Under the pieces are notes generated by a model that saw only the letters and a list, made by a program, of their open reading frames with translations, was not told the origin of the DNA and searched no databases. A DNA stretch of 64,000 nt from Tridacna crocea. Taxonomy: Eukaryota > Mollusca > Bivalvia > Cardiida > Cardiidae. Below are positions 43,346 to 53,620 of this stretch, one piece after another; position 1 is the stretch's first letter, and every line of letters starts with the position of its first letter. The stretch is taken from positions 55,602,962 through 55,666,961 of the forward strand of contig OX031062.1 of assembly GCA_943736015.1 (NCBI GenBank), written 5' to 3'. Made by a program: the position numbers and the translations under genes.

Positions 43346-43576
43346 TTAAACCAGTTCACCAAACAATCCCTGGATTTTACGACCCAGAGGAAGAAGCCCT
43401 CTAAAACATAGTGGAAAAGGGAGAAAATGCTGGTAACCAGCATTTTCTCCCTTTCCCACAATGTTTTCTACTCTTCTTCAGTCATGTTTCAATTTTTCAG
43501 TCACAGGTATTTTGTAGTCTGCGATTGCTTTGAATTTGGACAAGTCTAAAATTTTGTCGTTTGGTAAAGACATTAA
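43346..43576 (-). mobile_element. PBM copy, compensated stem
   Basis: TTAA borders. Both arms carry the shifted run AAGGGAG/CTCCCTT. Confidence 0.9.
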
Positions 43577-43611
43577 GCATAGTATCATTCGTGAAGTATA
43601 CAATATAGTAT

Positions 43612-43737
43612 ATGGTTTTTTACACCCCAAGGGTCGTATTATGTTAATGGTTTGTCTGTCTGTCCGTCTCTCTGTTAGCAATTGCTTGTGTGCACAACTC
43701 CTCCTACAGCTTCCATCGGAATAATTTGAAACTTACT
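43612..43737 (+). repeat. dispersed repeat fragment, CTGTCTGTC type
   Basis: TACACCCCAAGGGTCGTATT, TGTCTGTCTGTCCGTC, GCTTGTGTGCACAACTCCTC. Related pieces are at 56310 and 61375. It looks like the 5' part of another helentron-like family. Confidence 0.5.
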
Positions 43738-43968
43738 TTAACCCTTTAACCCACAATGACAACTTTTGACGACCTTGAGGTAGAAGCTTTTCGAAAACAT
43801 TGTGGGAAAAGGAGGAAATGCTGGTAACCAGCATTTTCTCCTTTTCCCACAATGTTTTCTACCCTTCCCAAATCAGTATTTCGATTCTTCAGTTACATTT
43901 GTTTTGTCGTCTGCAAATGCTTTCAATTTGGACCAGTCTATAAATTTGTCATTTGGTAAAGATATTAC
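43738..43968 (-). mobile_element. PBM copy, complete
   Basis: Left TTAA, right TTAC which opens the next copy. Perfect stem with GGAGGAAATG/CATTTTCTCC variation. Confidence 0.9.
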
Positions 43969-44181
43969 AAAAATATATTAGGCTTGTCCTCATAGAAAGC
44001 ATTTGCACACGACAAAATAAAAGTGACTGAAAGTCTGAAATTTGTTTTGTGAAGGTAAGAAAACATTGTGGGGAAAAGGAGAAAATGCTGGTTACCAGCA
44101 TTTTCTCCTTTTCCCACAATGTTTTCTAAAGGCTTCTTTCTCAAGGGCGTCAAAAGTAGGGATTGTGTGGTAATGGGTTAA
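43965..44181 (+). mobile_element. PBM copy, left end lost, 98 bases before exon 2
   Basis: Joins the previous copy at TATTAC. The end inverted repeat is missing on the left. Right TTAA at 44178-44181. Confidence 0.85.
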
Positions 44182-44278
44182 ACAAGATTAGGCTGTACAT
44201 ATGAAAACAAAGCCCAGGGGTCATTTCATAACATATTCTGTGAAAGATATTAAATCATTTATTCTATTTCTGTTTCAG

Positions 44279-44461
44279 GTTTACCAGGCCATGATGCAGA
44301 CCTAGAGAACAGACGTCAAGTGTATGGTGCAAATGTGATACCCCCTAAACCTCCAAAAACTTTTTTACAATTAGTATGGGAAGCCATTCAAGATGTTACG
44401 TTAATTATTCTTTTAGTAGCAGCTGTTATATCATTAGCATTAACATTTATACCCGCAACTG
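44279..44461 (+). CDS. ATP2B: PMCA calcium pump, coding exon 2 (N-tail and TM1)
   Basis: 183 bases, phase 1 in and out, between TGTTTCAG and GTGAGT. Encodes residues 56-116: [20 protein letters not shown], then [20 protein letters not shown], then a hydrophobic run to TFIPAT at about residues 95-114, which is TM1. The [24 protein letters not shown] signature is diagnostic of PMCA rather than SERCA. The acidic/basic stretch before it is cytosolic. A PBM subtype D copy begins only 27 bases after the donor and another PBM ends 98 bases before the acceptor. Exon sequence itself is clean. Confidence 0.95.
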
Positions 44462-44488
44462 GTGAGTGGCTGGCTTCTTCTATTATTA

Positions 44489-44716
44489 TAAACCCTTTCC
44501 CAAACAATCCCTGGTTTTTACGGGTCAGGAATAGAAGCCTTTTGAAAACATTGTGGGAAAAGGAGAAAATGCTGGTAACCAGCATTTTCTCCTTTTCCCA
44601 CATTGTTTTCTACCCTGTCATATAGAAAAATCATCTCTTTAGCAGCTGTTAATTTGTCACCTGCAAAATGCTTTTAATTTGGTCTGGTCCAAGTTTGCTG
44701 TTTGGGAAAGAGTTAA
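44489..44716 (-). mobile_element. PBM subtype D copy just after exon 2
   Basis: Left border ATAA, right TTAA. One stem base differs (CACATTG). Confidence 0.9.
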
Positions 44717-44734
44717 CTTATAAACTATGTTGTA

Positions 44735-44772
44735 TTCATATAAAACTTGGGTATTCATATAAAACTTGGGAA
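44735..44772. repeat. 19-bp direct duplication
   Basis: TATTCATATAAAACTTGGG occurs twice in tandem. Confidence 0.85.
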
Positions 44773-44995
44773 AAGTAGAAAACTTACAAGTTATTGTCAT
44801 AATCCTGTCCAAGTGCAAGTAAATGGTGTCTGGAAAGCAAAGTGGCACTTTCATACATTAATTTGTAATACAGGTTAGAATTTCATATGAAGAGTTTGAA
44901 TTATAAATATCTACATATAACTTGCATAATGTACTGCAAAAATTTCATTTTGGGATATAATTATATGGCAAATTTTTCTTGCAAAACGATCTTTT

Positions 44996-45065
44996 TAGCT
45001 CCACTGGCCCAAAGCCAGCGGGCTTATATCATGGCCTGGTGTCCGTCATGTGTTTGTCCCACACA
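44996..45065 (+). mobile_element. helentron-like 5' fragment
   Basis: TTTAGCTCCACTGGCCCAAA, GCCAGCGGGCTTATATCATG and GTGTCCGTCATG match the start of the element at 18394. Confidence 0.6.
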
Positions 45066-45182
45066 GTCCCACACATTCCCAACTTTAAATGACTCTTAAT
45101 AACAGCATTTTCTCCCTTTCCCACAATATTTTCAAAAGGCGTCTTACTAAGAGTTGTTTAAAGTTGGGATTGTGTGGGACGA
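45055..45182. mobile_element. short PBM-related element with GTCCCACAC ends
   Basis: GTCCCACACAGTCCCACACA on the left and GGGATTGTGTGGGAC on the right enclose a half core and R-arm words on both sides, as if two R arms faced each other. Confidence 0.55.
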
Positions 45183-45204
45183 ATGCACGATGGACACTAG
45201 GCCA

Positions 45205-45395
45205 TGATACTGAAATTTTGTTTGGGAAAGACAGAAAATGTTTCTGGAAAAGGAGAAATGCTTGTTATCGGCATTTTCTCCATTTTCCGCAATGTCCCCA
45301 AACAAAATTTCAGTTTTTCAGTCACATTAATTTTGCCCTCTGCAAATGCTTTCAATTTGGACCTGTCTATAATTTTATGTTTGGTAAAGAGATAA
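45205..45395 (-). mobile_element. PBM copy, left end lost
   Basis: Stem GAAAATGTTTCTGGAAAAGG, core CTTGTTATCGG, then a complete L arm to TTTGGTAAAGAGATAA. It is flanked by a short inverted GAAATTTTGTTTGGG/CCAAACAAAATTTC pair. Confidence 0.75.
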
Positions 45396-45508
45396 ATTGA
45401 TACAGATAAACATGTAATGGTATGAGTCTAGGCTTTCTCAAGGTGTCCTACCGTTTGCTATGACTAGTACAGTCGCATCAAAGTGCAAATGAGAAAACCA
45501 TGAAGCAC

Positions 45509-45736
45509 TTAACCCTTTCTCAAACAATCCCTGGTTTTTACGGGTCAGGAATAGAAACCTTTTGAAAACATTGTGGGAAAAGGAGAAAATGCTGGTAACC
45601 AGCATTTTCTCCTTTTCCCACAATGTTTTCTACCCTATCATATAGAAAAATCATCTTTTAAGCAACTCTTAATTTGTCATCTGCAAAATGCTTTTGATTT
45701 GGTTTGGTCCAAAATTTGCCGTTTGGGAAAGGGTTA
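45509..45736 (-). mobile_element. PBM subtype D copy, complete
   Basis: TTAA borders. Near-duplicate of the copy at 44489, only about 1 kb away. Confidence 0.9.
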
Positions 45737-45814
45737 ATGCAGGTAAACAGACTGAGAAAGCCATCATTTCAATAGTAACACTTCAGCCTAAACTGTTATC
45801 ATTGATTGAATTTG

Positions 45815-46105
45815 CGTTTATTTATTGTCGCCACCGGTTTCCCATATGGACGAAACCCCCTGAAGGCTTTTAGTATTCTTACAGGGGATAGTGCAGGTAT
45901 AGGTCGAAACCCATCCTAAGTTTCGCCTGGTTCTTTAACGTGCTCGGTGTATAGCACTGTCGCACTGGACCTCAGTTTAACGTCTCATCTGAAAGACTAT
46001 TAGTAATTTTAGATGGCCAGCCGTGGGGATCGAACCCACACCCTCATGATCACAAGTCCTACGCTCTACCGACTGAGAAGCTGTTACAACTACACAACTG
46101 AGCCT
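45815..46105 (-). mobile_element. tRNA-derived SINE, different family, reversed
   Basis: Read on the - strand it starts near CTCAGTCGGTAGAGCGTAGG, with B-box-like GTGTGGGTTCGATCCCC, then a conserved centre with TTCAGATGAGACGTTAAAC and CACCGAGCACGTTAAAGAAC, then a tail near CCGGTGGCG. The centre differs from the other SINEs of the window. Confidence 0.7.
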
Positions 46106-46263
46106 ATAAAACTACCTGTGCATTCCAATGCTGTTCCAAAGCCTTCGACATTTGTATAATTCAAGGGAGGTTATTAAGCTCCCCGTGATGCCTGTCAGAG
46201 CTAAATACCGTCATGTAAGCCACATAACATTTATGGTGTGTAAAATCTTTTGTTTTCTGTATT

Positions 46264-46552
46264 TCTCTACCAGATGAAAAAAACGTTGGACTTGTCCAAG
46301 TTGAAATTTTTCATAGACAACAAATTAACTTATTACCAAGTGACAATATTTTAGGCTTGTCCAAATTGAAAGCATTTGCAGACAACCATAAAAAGTGATG
46401 GAAAATTTGAAGTTTGTTTTGTGAAGGGTAGAAAACATTGTCGGAAAAGGAGGAAATGCTGGTTACCAGCATTTCCGCCTTTTCCCACAATGTTTTCTAA
46501 AGGCTTCTTTCTCAGGGTTATCAAAATTAGGGATTGTGTGGTAATGGGTTAA
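46264..46552 (+). mobile_element. PBM copy, complete, preceded by an L-arm scrap
   Basis: 46264-46325 is a short L-arm piece (GTTGGACTTGTCCAAGTTG). The full copy has TTAA at 46325-46328 and 46549-46552, with one unpaired stem base (CATTGTCGG). Confidence 0.85.
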
Positions 46553-46719
46553 ATATTGCTCAAGAAAGGGACTTTTTTCTCAAAGGTGCAGAAGAAAAAG
46601 TTGTGGGGGGGAAAGGAGAAAATGATGGTACCCATCTCATCTCTTTTTCTCAGAATGTTTTCAGAAGTCCGCTCCTTTGGGTAAGTAGTATAAATAGAAA
46701 TCGTTTGGAAAAAGGTTAA
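46553..46719 (+). mobile_element. PBM remnant ending 29 bases before exon 3
   Basis: Decayed core (GAAAATGATGGTACCCATC), R arm with TTTTCAGAAGTCC, right end ATCGTTTGGAAAAAGGTTAA at 46700-46719. Confidence 0.7.
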
Positions 46720-46747
46720 TTCACTTTTTCACTGTACGCTTTTCCAG

Positions 46748-46999
46748 AAGAAGAAGGAGCAAGTCACGGGGATGGCTCAGAGAAAGAGGCAGGCTGGATC
46801 GAGGGTGTAGCAATATTATTAGCCGTCGTGGTAGTGGTTTTAGTGACTGCTTTTAATGATTGGCAGAAAGAGAAACAATTTAGGGGACTGCAAGCTAAAA
46901 TAGAACATGAACATCAATTTAGTGTATTGCGTGGTGGAGAAGTTATTCAAATTCCTGTAGGGGACATTGTCGTGGGGGATATTTGCTTAGTTAAATATG
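46748..46999 (+). CDS. ATP2B: PMCA calcium pump, coding exon 3 (outer loop, TM2, A-domain start)
   Basis: 252 bases, phase 1 both sides, between CTTTTCCAG and GTAAGT. Residues 117-200. A Glu- and Gly-rich stretch [20 protein letters not shown] is the first extracellular loop. Then [19 protein letters not shown] (about 136-154) is TM2. [20 protein letters not shown] with [20 protein letters not shown] begins the actuator domain, and both segments are strongly conserved in PMCAs. The valine run in TM2 is a mild peculiarity. The acidic loop is the kind of segment that varies most between species. No frameshift or stop is present. Confidence 0.95.
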
Positions 47000-47055
47000 G
47001 TAAGTCTTTTCGTCTTTTTATATGATATCATTTTAGGAATCAGAAATATGGTGAT

Positions 47056-47229
47056 GGAGTGCAAGATAGAGGGTGTGACTTTGATTTTAGAATTGAAAAT
47101 AATGGTTATTCTCTACTAAACCCTATGTCATGGGTACTCATTAGAATCGTCTCACCGAGACGATTCTAATGAGCACCCACAGCATAGGGTTTCAAAGAGT
47201 AATAATCACTCCCTCTTATCTGGAGCTCT
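47056..47229. mobile_element. PAL-2 copy 5, 56 bases after exon 3
   Basis: Left end worn (GAGTGCAAGATAGAGGG), right end ATCTGGAGCTC intact. Inner palindrome nearly perfect. Confidence 0.85.
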
Positions 47230-47253
47230 ATGGTAAGTTTTAGTGTGTTATCA

Positions 47254-48010
47254 AGTCACCTGAGCATGAAGAGCTTAAGGTGAGCTTTTGTTATCATATG
47301 GTGTCCGTCATGTGTTACCTAGTGTGCATTCTAGAGGCCATATTTTCAGTCCCATACTTACGAAACTTGGTCAGCAGCAAAAATTCTTGAATCACATTGG
47401 GTCAAAAAGTAGGTCACTAGGCCAAATCATGCAAAAACCTTGTCTGCTCTCTAGAGGCCACATTTTCAGCCAGAAACTGATGAAAGGTTATCATAATGTT
47501 TGTCTTAATATCATGAACACATTTAAATTAGGTCATGTTGTGTCAAAAAGAAGGCCACCAGGCAGAATCTTAGAAAAACCTAACTTGCACTTCAGAGGCC
47601 ACATTTTTCGTTTAATACTCATGAAACTAGGTCAAGTTGTTTGTCTTGATGATAATTATTTCAGTCGAGTTTTAAATTGAGACATTTCGGACCACATCTT
47701 ATACAAACCTGTTGTGTACCATAAGGCCAAATTTCCAGCCTGATGTTCATTAAGATTTGTCAGAATGTTTGTTATGATGATATCTCGGATAAGTTTTAGA
47801 TTGAGTCATGTCGGGTCTAAGATCAAATCACAGGATCAAATCTAAGAAAGTCCTTGTGTGCACATAGGCGACCACATGTTTAATTGGTTACTTACTAAAC
47901 TGGTCATAACATTTATTTAGATGAGTATCTTGGACAAGCTTGAAATTGTGCTGTTCTGTCTTTATCAGAATCATAATTGGGTCATGTCTGGTCAAAAATA
48001 GTTCCTCTGA
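47254..48010 (+). mobile_element. helentron-like element with AGAGGCC tandem units
   Basis: Starts CACCTGAGCATGAAGAGC and GTGTCCGTCATGTGTT, then about five diverged units of roughly 120-145 bp. Units are anchored by AGAGGCCA or AAGGCC (47333, 47454, 47593, 47724, 47867) with CATGAAAC..GGTCA and GGTCATGT..GGTCAAAAA. No clean 3' hairpin end was found. Confidence 0.65.
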
Positions 48011-48433
48011 AAAAATTGAACCAGTCTAAAACTGAGAAAGTTAAAAAGCTATGGAAGGTACTCTATTCAGAGAAGCTATTGGACAGATTTCAATCAAACT
48101 TCGTTAAGATATTCCTATCATGCTTTACTACAAGGAGGAGTTGCATTGAGAGCTTTTGTTCACAGAGCAAGAAAAAAATGATAACATTACGAGTAATGAA
48201 GGAATATAAGAAACTACAGTACCAGGATACATATTTGGAATATTTCTCATTTTTGAACCTCTCTTTTTTTCCCCCATGAGTTAAAAATTTCATCATGGAA
48301 GATTATTAGAATTCAACATTATTATGGTGTATTTGATACCATAGTGATCATTTCAGATTTCATGATGACATCTTGAATCATCAAAAAACATGGTTGTCGT
48401 GTATGTATGTGGCTTATTTTCTGGATAAGGGCA
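48011..48433. other. no gene recognised
   Basis: May be the worn 3' part of the preceding element. Open frames here are short and unsupported. Confidence 0.4.
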
Positions 48434-48662
48434 TTAACTCTTCACCAAACAATAAAATTTGAGACTGGTCCAAATTGAAAGCTTTTGCAGATGACAAAAT
48501 GAAAGTTACTGAAAATTTGAAATTTTTGTTGGGAAGGGTAGATAACACTGTTGGAAAAGGAGAAAATGCTGGTTACCAGCATTTCCTCCCTTTTCAACAA
48601 TGTTTTTCAAAATTTTTCTTTCTAAGGGTCATTGAAGGTGGGATTGTGTGGTAAAGGGTTAA
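48434..48662 (+). mobile_element. PBM copy, complete
   Basis: TTAA borders. Stem CACTGTTGGAAAAGG against CCTCCCTTTTCAACAATG, partly re-paired (GTTGG with CAAC). Confidence 0.9.
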
Positions 48663-48736
48663 GACAATCTTTAAAAAAATCTTTTCTTTCCAAAAATATT
48701 GGCAGAATTTCAATTAAAGTTGATAGAAGTTGTTCA

Positions 48737-48963
48737 GACTCTTTGCCACACAACTCCAGACTTTTAATGACCCTGGTCAATTAGATTTCTGAAAACATCG
48801 TGGGAAAAGGAGAAAATGCTGATAATCAGCATTTTCTTTTCTCCCACAATATTTTCTGCCCTATCAAAGAGAGAAATCATCATTTTAGCATACTTGATAT
48901 GCCATCTGCAAATGCTTCCAATTTGGTCTGTTCGAAATTTTTTTTTATAGGCTAAAGAGTTAA
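48737..48963 (-). mobile_element. PBM copy
   Basis: Left ACTCTTTGCCACACAACTCC, right TTAA. Core GCTGATAATCAGC. Confidence 0.85.
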
Positions 48964-49189
48964 AGTGGATCATACACCTTCATTTCAACTTAATCTGAGG
49001 GAAAAAAAACTTTCCTTCTTTTAGATTCTGTTGTACAGTCAAGACACTGTAAAAAATCTTTGGTGTAAAAGTTCATTTCTTTCTATCTGATAGAAATGTC
49101 TCTGCTTAATTTCTTGCCTGTTTTATGAAGAACCATTGATGGCCAATTAAATGGCTGCCATGGGAGCGACCTTTTAGCCCCCCACCAGC

Positions 49190-49425
49190 CAGGCAGAGTA
49201 GCTCAGTAGTTAAGGTATGTGACTCCTGATCTGGTAGTTATATGTTCAACACTTGGTTGAGGCAAATTTACTCTCTGGCAGTTTTTTGCCTCTGATATAT
49301 CTGAGAAAAGTCCTTTAAAGTAGCTTGAAAAGAAAGTTGTGCAAGTACCGACACCAGAAAGCCAAGAAACACAGTCATGACAGAAGGTGTACTGTGATAA
49401 GACTGAAGCTATTGAAACTACATTT
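49190..49425 (+). mobile_element. tRNA-derived SINE
   Basis: Head GGCAGAGTAGCTCAGTAGTTAAGG and GTTATATGTTCAACACTTGG. Body like the SINE at 1247, with GAGGCAAATTT and AGAAAGCCAAGAAACACAG. Confidence 0.7.
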
Positions 49426-49484
49426 GATTCCAATAGAAACAAAAGTTCCCGACCATTTCCAGCTATGTTTGAAACCTGTTATTG

Positions 49485-49768
49485 AACAATCGGGAGTTTT
49501 AATGCTTGAATGGAAGAAATTCTTTGAAAACATGGGAAAAGGAAGGCCATCACTTTCTCCTCCGCAAATCCTATGATTTTACTATCTTGCCTTCTTGTTC
49601 CTGTCTTGTCAGCTTTTGCTTTCAGTTTGCTCAAGTCAAAGGAGTATATCTCTGGTAAAGAATAAGACGCACCTTAAAATAACGGGACTCTCATTTTTGA
49701 AATGTTGGAAAACAGTATGTGAAAAAGACAAATAGAGGAAAGATAAAGAGAGTTTCCTCCTTTTCCAG
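49485..49768 (-). mobile_element. PBM fragments
   Basis: 49485-49560 (CAATCGGGAGTTTTAATG, GAAAACATGGGAAAAGGA) and 49690-49768 (GGAAAACAGTATGTG..TTTCCTCCTTTTCC). The second is cut by the next SINE. Confidence 0.5.
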
Positions 49769-49945
49769 GGTCCTGTATGGCTTATTGGTCAAATTGTAGA
49801 ATTTGTAGCCTGGAGGCCCTGGATTGGATCTACAATCAAAGAGTTGGGTTTTTGCATGAGAGTGTCCATGGGCAAGGCACTTTAGAGACTTGGAACCACA
49901 CTATTGAGTAAGCTGTTGCCTTAATATGACTGAATTAATCTTGGA
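49769..49945 (+). mobile_element. tRNA-derived SINE, old
   Basis: GGTCCTGTATGGCTTATTGG head, GGCAAGGCACTTTAGAGAC body as in the SINE at 1827. Confidence 0.65.
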
Positions 49946-49949
49946 TACA

Positions 49950-50161
49950 TTAACTCTTTACCACACAATCCCGACTTTTAACAACCCTGAGAAAGAAAGC
50001 TTTTGAAAACATTGTAGGAAAAGGAGAAAATGCTAGTAACCAGCATTTTCTCCTTTTCCCACAATATTTTCTACCCATCCCAAATCAGATTTCAATTTTT
50101 GAATGACATTTATTTTTGTTGTCTGCAAAATTTAATGCTTTCTTGTTTGGTAAAAAGTTAA
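49950..50161 (-). mobile_element. PBM copy
   Basis: TTAA borders. About 15 bp missing between GTCTGCAAA and GTTTGGTAA. Confidence 0.9.
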
Positions 50162-50515
50162 AGATCATTTAGTGAATCTGTTCATCTTTTCCTCACCATG
50201 TTTCGAGCTTCATGTAGTTTGTCATCTGCAAAAGCCTTAGATATGGGCAAGTCTAAATCTAGATACAAATTGGGTCAACAGGGATTGAAAAAAAGAACTG
50301 CTTCTAAAACAATCTTACCTAACAACTTTGGAGAAAAGAGCTCCCTAAAACACCACGGGAAAAGGAGAAGATGCTAGTAATTTCTCCTTTTCTTACAATT
50401 TTTTTCTACTCTTTCTAACACAAAGTTTAATTTTTGAGTCACATTTATTTTGTTGTCTGCAAATTGCTTTTTAACTTGGACCTATCTTTAACTTTGTCGT
50501 TTGGGAAATAATTTT
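50162..50515 (-). mobile_element. two PBM remnants
   Basis: 50185-50270 is an L-arm half (TTTGTCATCTGCAAAAGCC). 50300-50515 is a fuller copy whose core is cut to GATGCTAGTAATTTCTCC. Confidence 0.6.
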
Positions 50516-50556
50516 AAAATTTTTGTTGGGTAACATGATAATATTTATCGTATTGC

Positions 50557-50887
50557 AACGCTTTGCCCGACGCCAAAATTTTAGACTTGTCCAAATTGAA
50601 CCAGGCGACAAATCAGAAATTATTGTGAATTTCAAAATGGTAGAAAACATTGTTGAAAAGAGAAAAGAAACTGCTAGTTAACAGTATTTTTTCCTTTATC
50701 ATATTGTTTCAAAAGCTACTATGTTTAAAAGAAGCTTTCTACCCTAGTGTTGTATAAACCATGGAATATTTGTTGAAAGGTTTATTTTGAAACTTGTGAA
50801 GAAATTATGCAAAAAGGGCATTATGCTTCAAGGGTCCATATTCCCCAACCATTTTTAAAAATGTTTTTTTTTTTGTCGTATTCTTCA
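50557..50887 (+). mobile_element. PBM remnant and unassigned DNA
   Basis: L arm with GCCAAAATTTTAGACTTGTCC, core GCTAGTTAACAG. Fades after CAAAAGCTAC near 50720. Confidence 0.6.
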
Positions 50888-50990
50888 GATTTTCAATACT
50901 TTAAAGTAACACATCATCTGATTCGCTAAACCAAATGGTTTAGCAAATCAGATGTAGTGTTCCTATCAAATTTAGAAAATTCTGGAGATT
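50888..50990. repeat. palindrome PAL-6
   Basis: ATCTGATTCGCTAAACCA and TGGTTTAGCAAATCAGAT flank the centre at about 50931. Weaker pairing extends to the outer TTTTC/GAAAA words. Single copy in the window. Confidence 0.7.
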
Positions 50991-51064
50991 AAGACTGAGA
51001 AAGTTTAGAAGAATGGTTGGCAACTACGGATCCTGGATACGAGTTGGTAACTAATTTTATAGCT

Positions 51065-51256
51065 GCTGCAGATGACAGAATTTTTGACTTGCTGAAATTA
51101 AAGATGTTTGCGAACAATGTGGTTCAAATGATAAAATTTTCCTTTCATGAGAAGGAGAAAATGCTGTTTTCAGTATTTCCTTCTTTTACCACAATGTTTT
51201 CAAAAGCCATTTTCTTCAGGGTTGTCCATGCAGAGGATCATGCAGTAAAAAGTTAC
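51065..51256 (+). mobile_element. PBM remnant
   Basis: GACAGAATTTTTGACTTGC, GAGAAGGAGAAAATGCTG, TTCAGTATTTCC: the core centre is deleted. Confidence 0.6.
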
Positions 51257-51529
51257 TTGGCTTCATTGTAATCACATTAAGTATGTGTAATTGCGTAATA
51301 CAGTAATACGACAAGGATTAAATGTGTATTCACCATAAAAAGTTATTTAGCCAGTCCCCCGCCTACGCAGAAATCCAGTGATATTGTTTGCCCCGATTTG
51401 CATCCTTTTCTCTAACTTCGATTGTTTTTGTTATATGCAGTGATGAGGCAGAGTAGTTGTCATAGAATTAAAAAAAGGACAGTATTTTTTTTACCCCTTC
51501 GAAGACAAATTTCAACATTTGAACCAAAA
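51257..51529. other. no gene or repeat recognised
   Basis: Intron 3 sequence without repeat signature. Confidence 0.4.
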
Positions 51530-51757
51530 TCAATCTGTTACCACATGGCAAAAATTTAGACCTATCCAAATTGAATGCGTTTGCAGACGACAATTTCATA
51601 ATGGCTCAAGTGATGAAATGTGTCTTTGATGTGTTAGAAAACATTGTGGGAAAAGGAGAAAATGCTGGTAACCAGCATTTTCTCCTTTTCCTACAATGCT
51701 TTCAAAAGGCCTCTTCCTCAGGGTCGTCAAAAGTCATCATTGTGTGGTAAAGTGTTA
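51530..51757 (+). mobile_element. PBM copy, GGCTCA sub-lineage
   Basis: Left border lost, right TTAA. A 65-bp L-arm scrap of another copy (51758-51823) follows. Confidence 0.85.
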
Positions 51758-51819
51758 ACTTGCTGTTTGCAAATGCTTCCATTTTTGACCAGTCTGAATA
51801 TTTGTTAAATGGGTAAGGA

Positions 51820-52049
51820 TTAACTCTTTACCAAACAACATGATATTAGACTAGTCAAAATTGGAAGCATTTGCAGACGACAAAATTGATGTAACTCCAA
51901 ATTTGAATTTTTTTTTTGGAAAGGGTAGAAAACATTGTGGGAAAAGGAGAAAATGCTGGATACCAGCATTTTCTCCTTTTCCCTCAATGTTTTCAGAAGG
52001 CTTCTTTCTCAGGGTCATTAAAAGTCGAGATTGTGTGGTAATGGGTTAA
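51820..52049 (+). mobile_element. PBM copy, complete
   Basis: TTAA borders. Core GCTGGATACCAGC. Confidence 0.9.
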
Positions 52050-52070
52050 CTGGCAGATGTATTACATACA

Positions 52071-52297
52071 TTAACTCTTTTCCAAACAACCCTGGGTTTT
52101 CACGAATCTCAGAAAGAAGCCTAGAGAAAAAAATGTTGGAAAAGGACGATGCTGGTAACCAGCATTTTCTCCTTTTCCCACAATCCTTTTCACCTTTCCC
52201 TGAACAAATTTCAGTTTTTTAGTCACTTTAATTTTTGTTGTCTGCAAAGGCTTACAGTCAGGAACCGTCAACAATTTTCTTGTTTTATAAAGATTTA
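52071..52297 (-). mobile_element. PBM copy
   Basis: TTAA borders. Stem damaged on the left (AAATGTTGGAAAAGGACG). Confidence 0.85.
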
Positions 52298-52447
52298 AAA
52301 AGTGAAGTCGGTACAAAAGGATCTCATGTTTTCGTGATGCTGATGATACAAGATCCTGAACACTTAGGCAATATGTATTGTCTCCTTTTACTGTAATAAG
52401 TTTCACTGTTATATAGAAAGTTCCAAGTCTTTTTCCACCACATTATT

Positions 52448-52619
52448 TTAACTCATTTATATTACCAAATGACAAAATTTTAGGTTTGTGTAAATCGAAA
52501 GCATTTGCAGTAGAAAAAAGTGAAAATTTGAAATTTGTTTTGTGAATGGTAGAAAACATTGTGGGAAAAGGCTCCAATCTCGGGGTTGTCAAAAGTAGGG
52601 ATGTGTGGTAACGGGTTAA
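52448..52619 (+). mobile_element. PBM copy without core
   Basis: TTAA borders. Passes from GTGGGAAAAGG directly to CTCCAATCTCGGGG, losing the palindrome centre and right stem. Confidence 0.9.
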
Positions 52620-52779
52620 TGTCATGTACAATTGCTTTTGATATAAGTGGGTGTAAATTTTTGTTGTTTGGTAAAAAGTTCAGAGGAAAATGCATTGTTT
52701 ACAAGCTCTTCTTAGTATACTTTCAAAAATACTTTAAAGATATATTAGCAAAGACCCTTTTTTTGGTGGTGAAAAATAC

Positions 52780-52984
52780 TTAGCTCTTTACCACATAATC
52801 CTGACTTAATGACCCTGAGAAAGAAGCTTTTTGTAAACATTGTGGGAAAAGGAGAAAATGCTGGTATCCACAATGTTTTCTACCCTTCACAAAACAAATT
52901 TTAGATTTTCAGTCACTTTTTTGTTGTCTGCAAATGCTTTTGATTTGGACAAGCCTAAAACATTGTCATTTGATAATGAGTTAA
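52780..52984 (-). mobile_element. PBM copy, right stem deleted
   Basis: Left TTAG, right TTAA. GAAAATGCTGGT is followed directly by ATCCACAATGTTTTC. Confidence 0.9.
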
Positions 52985-53213
52985 CCCTTTATCTCATAAG
53001 GCATTTCTGTGGTATCTCTAACTGACCCTAAAGAACAGCATGGATGAAGCCATTTCTTATGTGTTTATGACGCCTTTTGATAGCATAGAAAACATTGTGG
53101 CAAAAGGTGAAATTGCTCGTCACGAGCAATTTCACCTTTTGCCACAATGTTTTCCAAAGGCTCCTTCCTACAAGCAATGCGTAGAAATGAGTATCTATGG
53201 AGTAAAGGGTTAA
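52981..53213 (-). mobile_element. PBM subtype B copy, complete
   Basis: TTAA borders, the left one shared. Perfect 55-bp palindrome with core GCTCGTCACGAGC. Confidence 0.95.
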
Positions 53214-53269
53214 CACAATGTCACTTAAGGGTATGAAGGAGGACTTGATTTTAATTGTAACTGTATTCT

Positions 53270-53620
53270 AGATAACAAAACTTTTAGACTTGTTCATTTT
53301 GAAAAACAACAACAGCTATTCTGGACTGGAAAAAGCTTTAGTAAAAGGAATTGTCTTTGAATGGGTTAAAACATTTTGGGAAAAGGAGAATGTGCTGGTT
53401 GCCAAAATTTTTTCCATTGCCTGCAATGTTTTTAAAAGTATATTAACTCTTGTTAACATATGAGTTATTTTAGTAAAGGATTTAAACCTATCCCAAACGA
53501 CAAAATGTGGGAAAAGGAGAAAATGCTGGTTACCAGTGTTTTCACCTTTTCCCACAATTTTTTCAAAAGGCTTCTATATAAGGGTCGTAAAAAACAGGGA
53601 TTGTATGGTCAAGGGTGAAC
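53270..53620 (+). mobile_element. two PBM copies with deletions
   Basis: 53270-53440 is decayed (GGAAAAGGAGAATGTGCTGG). 53480-53620 lacks nearly all of the L arm (ACGACAAAATGTGGGAAAAG) but keeps core and R arm. Confidence 0.7.

Noticed and set aside
46828-47025. A separate small gene starting at [12 protein letters not shown]
   Set aside because: It is simply PMCA exon 3 read on into the intron past a GTAAGT donor.
47288-47680. 130-codon open frame
   Set aside because: It follows the AGAGGCC tandem units. The repeated RGHIF peptide is a by-product of the repeat.
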